Part shown: one piece after another, positions 6,745-8,119 of the stretch
Layout of the letters: each line of letters begins with the position of its first letter
Numbering within the stretch: position 1 is the first letter of the stretch
From: an uncultured Bacilli bacterium
Lineage (GTDB): Bacteria; Bacillota_I; Bacilli_A; RF39; UBA660
Assembly: GCA_934096605.1 (NCBI GenBank)
Contig: CAKOMI010000048.1
Location: 1 to 8,119 of the forward strand
Length of the DNA: 8,119 bases
Direction of reading: 5' to 3'
The notes under the pieces: model-generated
What the model was told of the DNA's origin: nothing
The model's database searches: none
The model's input: the letters and a program-made list of their open reading frames with translations, nothing else
Position numbers and translations under genes: made by a program

Positions 6745-7809
6745 CTAAAGTTCCTTAATTTCTTCTTCACCTATTAAGGCCTTATAAACACTAAGACCTA
6801 AAGATTCCATTTCAAATTCCCCAGGGTAAAGATAAACAGGTGCGATAAAAGAAACACGTTTTTTTATTTCATTCATTAAAAATTCAGAATGAGCCATTCC
6901 TCCTGTTATTAAAATCGCGTCAATTTCCCCTTCAACAACAGTTGCCATCGCAGCAATTTCTTTAGAAGTCTGATAACACATAGCTTGCAAAGCTTGTAAA
7001 GAAGTTTTATCATGTCCTTCTAATGCTTTTTGCTGAATTTTTTTAACATCAGTCTCACCAAGATAACTCATAAGACCTCCAAAACCTTTTATTTTCTTTT
7101 TCATTTCTTCATAAGAATATTTACCACTATAGCACATATCAACAAGTTGACCTACCGGTAATCCACAAGCTCGGTCGGTTGAAAAAGGTCCATCACCATC
7201 TAGGCCGTTATTGCCATCAATCATTTTACCATGATGATGAATAGCCACAGAAATTCCACCACCCATATGACAAACAACTAAATTTAGTTCTTCATATTTC
7301 TTATTAATATCTTGAGCATATTTTTTAGCCACAGCCTTATGATTTAACACATGAAATCGTGATAATCTTTCAATTTCTTTTAATCCAGAATAACGTGCTA
7401 AATCTTCAAATTCATCTGTACAAGCCGTATCAACTGTAAAAGGTAAAGGGCCTTCCTTAGAATATTCATAAGCAAGTTTAAGTCCCAAGTCTGATACATG
7501 ATTTCCATACTTCATACTAGCAGATTCTTCAAGCATTTTTTTATTAATTTTATAAACACCACTTGTTAAAGGTTCCGTATGACCTCCTCTAGAAACAAAA
7601 GCATCTAATTCATGAACTTTGATATCATGTAATGCCATAAAATCATCGATAGCTTTCTTACGCATGGCAAATTGATCCCAGACGGTATTATATTGTTTAA
7701 TTTCATCCGCGTCATGCATTAAATTTTCTTTATAAATACAATTTTCATTTTCATAATAGGCAATTTTAGTTGATGTTGTACCTAAATTAATTACAAATAT
7801 TTTTTTCAT
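6745..7809 (-). CDS. buk: Butyrate kinase
   Basis: Butyrate kinase transfers phosphate between butyryl-phosphate and ADP, yielding butyrate and ATP, or acts in reverse. It belongs to the ASKHA acetate/butyrate kinase superfamily, and 354 residues is the usual length. Motifs in order are the phosphate-1 loop INLGTTSTK (7-15), SRGG (73-76), HMGGGISVAIHHHGKMID (181-198, phosphate-2 region), GDGPFS (205-210) and ITGGMAHS (301-308, adenosine-site region). The first loop reads N-L-G where most relatives have N-P-G-S. The start ATG 7809 gives the family N-terminus MKKIFVIN, but its ribosome site is weak (GAGAAG only 3 nt away), and a 10-bp inverted repeat sits just upstream. It heads a probable operon with ptb, in the order buk-ptb rather than the more familiar ptb-buk. 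Confidence 0.96.
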   Translation of the reverse strand: MKKIFVINLGTTSTKIAYYENENCIYKENLMHDADEIKQYNTVWDQFAMRKKAIDDFMALHDIKVHELDAFVSRGGHTEPLTSGVYKINKKMLEESASMKYGNHVSDLGLKLAYEYSKEGPLPFTVDTACTDEFEDLARYSGLKEIERLSRFHVLNHKAVAKKYAQDINKKYEELNLVVCHMGGGISVAIHHHGKMIDGNNGLDGDGPFSTDRACGLPVGQLVDMCYSGKYSYEEMKKKIKGFGGLMSYLGETDVKKIQQKALEGHDKTSLQALQAMCYQTSKEIAAMATVVEGEIDAILITGGMAHSEFLMNEIKKRVSFIAPVYLYPGEFEMESLGLSVYKALIGEEEIKEL

Positions 7810-7820
7810 TTTCTTCTCGT

Positions 7821-7861
7821 ATAATCAATCTTAAGGGAAATAACTCTCTTTGATTGATTAT
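7821..7861. promoter_or_regulatory. 10-bp inverted repeat just upstream of buk
   Basis: ATAATCAATC (7821-7830) and GATTGATTAT (7852-7861) are perfect reverse complements separated by 21 nt. The inner edge lies 12 nt from the buk start codon. In RNA the stem would end right before the weak ribosome site; in DNA the two arms could be half-sites for a dimeric regulator. No known operator is recognised. Confidence 0.45.
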
Positions 7862-7894
7862 TTTCCTTTCTAGTACCTTTGTTATTACTTTAAT

Positions 7895-7932
7895 GAATTT
7901 TATAAATAGAACTAATTCAATATATAAAATTC
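7895..7932. repeat. 10-bp inverted repeat in the buk leader
   Basis: GAATTTTATA (7895-7904) and TATAAAATTC (7923-7932) are perfect reverse complements around an 18-nt AT-rich gap. It is not followed by a T-run on the minus strand and does not look like a terminator. It may be part of the structured leader, or chance in very AT-rich DNA. Confidence 0.35.
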
Positions 7933-7935
7933 TCA

Positions 7936-8045
7936 CTTCGTCGGTACATAACGAAGGTTGGCTTGATTTATTATATATCTAGAAATATAATAAATCCTGC
8001 ACTGTGGATTTGTTTCTATTTTTCTACAGCCATTTTTATGGACTC
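7936..8045 (-). promoter_or_regulatory. Structured leader region with competing stem-loops upstream of buk
   Basis: Several complementary pairs occur here. CTTCGT/ACGAAG (7936-7941 with 7951-7956) has a 9-nt loop. A perfect 12-bp pair, GATTTATTATAT (7965-7976) with ATATAATAAATC (7985-7996), has an 8-nt loop. AAATCC/GGATTT (7992-7997 with 8006-8011) shares bases with that pair. A 5-bp closing pair joins 7959-7963 to 8028-8032. Finally a small hairpin over 8028-8044 competes with the closing pair. The overlaps mean that not all can form together, as in a switching leader. No known riboswitch consensus was recognised, and no Rfam search was possible. Confidence 0.35.
8016..8033 (-). other. Mini-ORF of five codons with a strong ribosome site
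   Basis: AAGGAG (8048-8043) is followed after 9 nt by ATG GCT GTA GAA AAA TAG, encoding MAVEK. The ribosome site is better than that of buk itself. The start codon and part of the site lie inside a small hairpin (8044-8028). It could be a regulatory leader peptide, or the leftover start of a decayed gene. No run of a regulatory amino acid is present. Confidence 0.25.
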
Positions 8046-8053
8046 CTTCTATG

Positions 8054-8078
8054 AAAAAAGAACATATTTCTATGTTCT
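8054..8078 (-). terminator. Intrinsic terminator of the gene upstream of buk
   Basis: Read on the minus strand, AGAACATA and TATGTTCT form a perfect 8-bp stem closed by a GAAA tetraloop (8078 to 8059), followed by a run of T (8058-8054). It lies directly after the stop codon of the partial reading frame at the right edge and separates that gene from the buk operon. Confidence 0.7.
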
Positions 8079-8119
8079 ATTTCGTTTTAAACATTTTAAT
8101 AGCATTTCTTATAATACTT
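8077..8119 (-). CDS. Probable 3' end of an upstream gene, cut by the window edge
   Basis: From the right edge one minus-strand frame is open for 13 codons (SIIRNAIKMFKTK) and stops at TAG 8079-8077, which touches the stem of the terminator at 8054-8078. That placement is what the end of a real gene would look like. The other two minus frames also reach stops before the hairpin, so the frame choice is an inference from position. The fragment is too short to name a product. Confidence 0.35.
   Translation of the reverse strand, partial: SIIRNAIKMFKTK

Noticed and set aside
7810..8119. T-box leader for buk
   Set aside because: The conserved T-box sequence (AGGGTGGNACCGCG-like) and an antiterminator/terminator pair before buk are absent; only a short ACCG in a hairpin loop was suggestive.
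1..8119. CRISPR arrays, tRNA/rRNA genes, insertion sequences
   Set aside because: No regularly spaced repeats, no cloverleaf or conserved rRNA stretches, and no transposase frame with terminal repeats were seen.

Overview
This is an AT-rich window (roughly 30% G+C by eye) in which every confidently identified gene lies on the minus strand and is read right to left. The protein families (butyrate kinase and phosphate butyryltransferase, MscL, a membrane-anchored NodB deacetylase with Ig-like domains), the AGGAGG-type ribosome sites and the low G+C point to Bacillota or a related low-G+C lineage. TGA ends jetA and jetB, and tryptophans in the recognised proteins are encoded by TGG, so the standard bacterial code is used rather than the Mycoplasma code.

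Right part (about 8119 to 3962). A probable 3' end of an upstream gene runs into an intrinsic terminator (8054-8078). A leader of about 250 nt with several inverted repeats follows, then butyrate kinase (buk, 6745-7809), phosphate butyryltransferase (ptb, 5838-6734), a peptidoglycan/polysaccharide deacetylase (4363-5793) and the mechanosensitive channel mscL (3962-4345). Gaps between these genes are 10, 44 and 17 nt, so they probably form one operon that ends at a bidirectional terminator (3934-3961). Buk and Ptb interconvert butyryl-CoA and butyrate with gain or use of ATP. The deacetylase and MscL serve the cell envelope.

Middle part (3532-3961, no full-size gene). It holds a possible 26-residue plus-strand ORF, a direct repeat flanking a promoter-like element, a frameshifted winged-helix gene remnant on the minus strand (3601-3745), and a good extended -10 promoter (3603-3631) pointing into the next operon.

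Left part (1-3531). A Wadjet-type SMC defence operon: jetA (kleisin, DUF2397/TIGR02677), jetB (KITE subunit, DUF2398/TIGR02678) and the N-terminal 295 residues of jetC (SMC/MukB-like ATPase, TIGR02680), which runs off the left edge. The fourth gene, the JetD nuclease, is expected just outside the window. In characterised Wadjet systems JetABC extrudes DNA loops to sense small circular DNA and JetD cleaves it, which blocks plasmids. All three genes overlap their neighbours (8 nt and 4 nt) and are probably translationally coupled.
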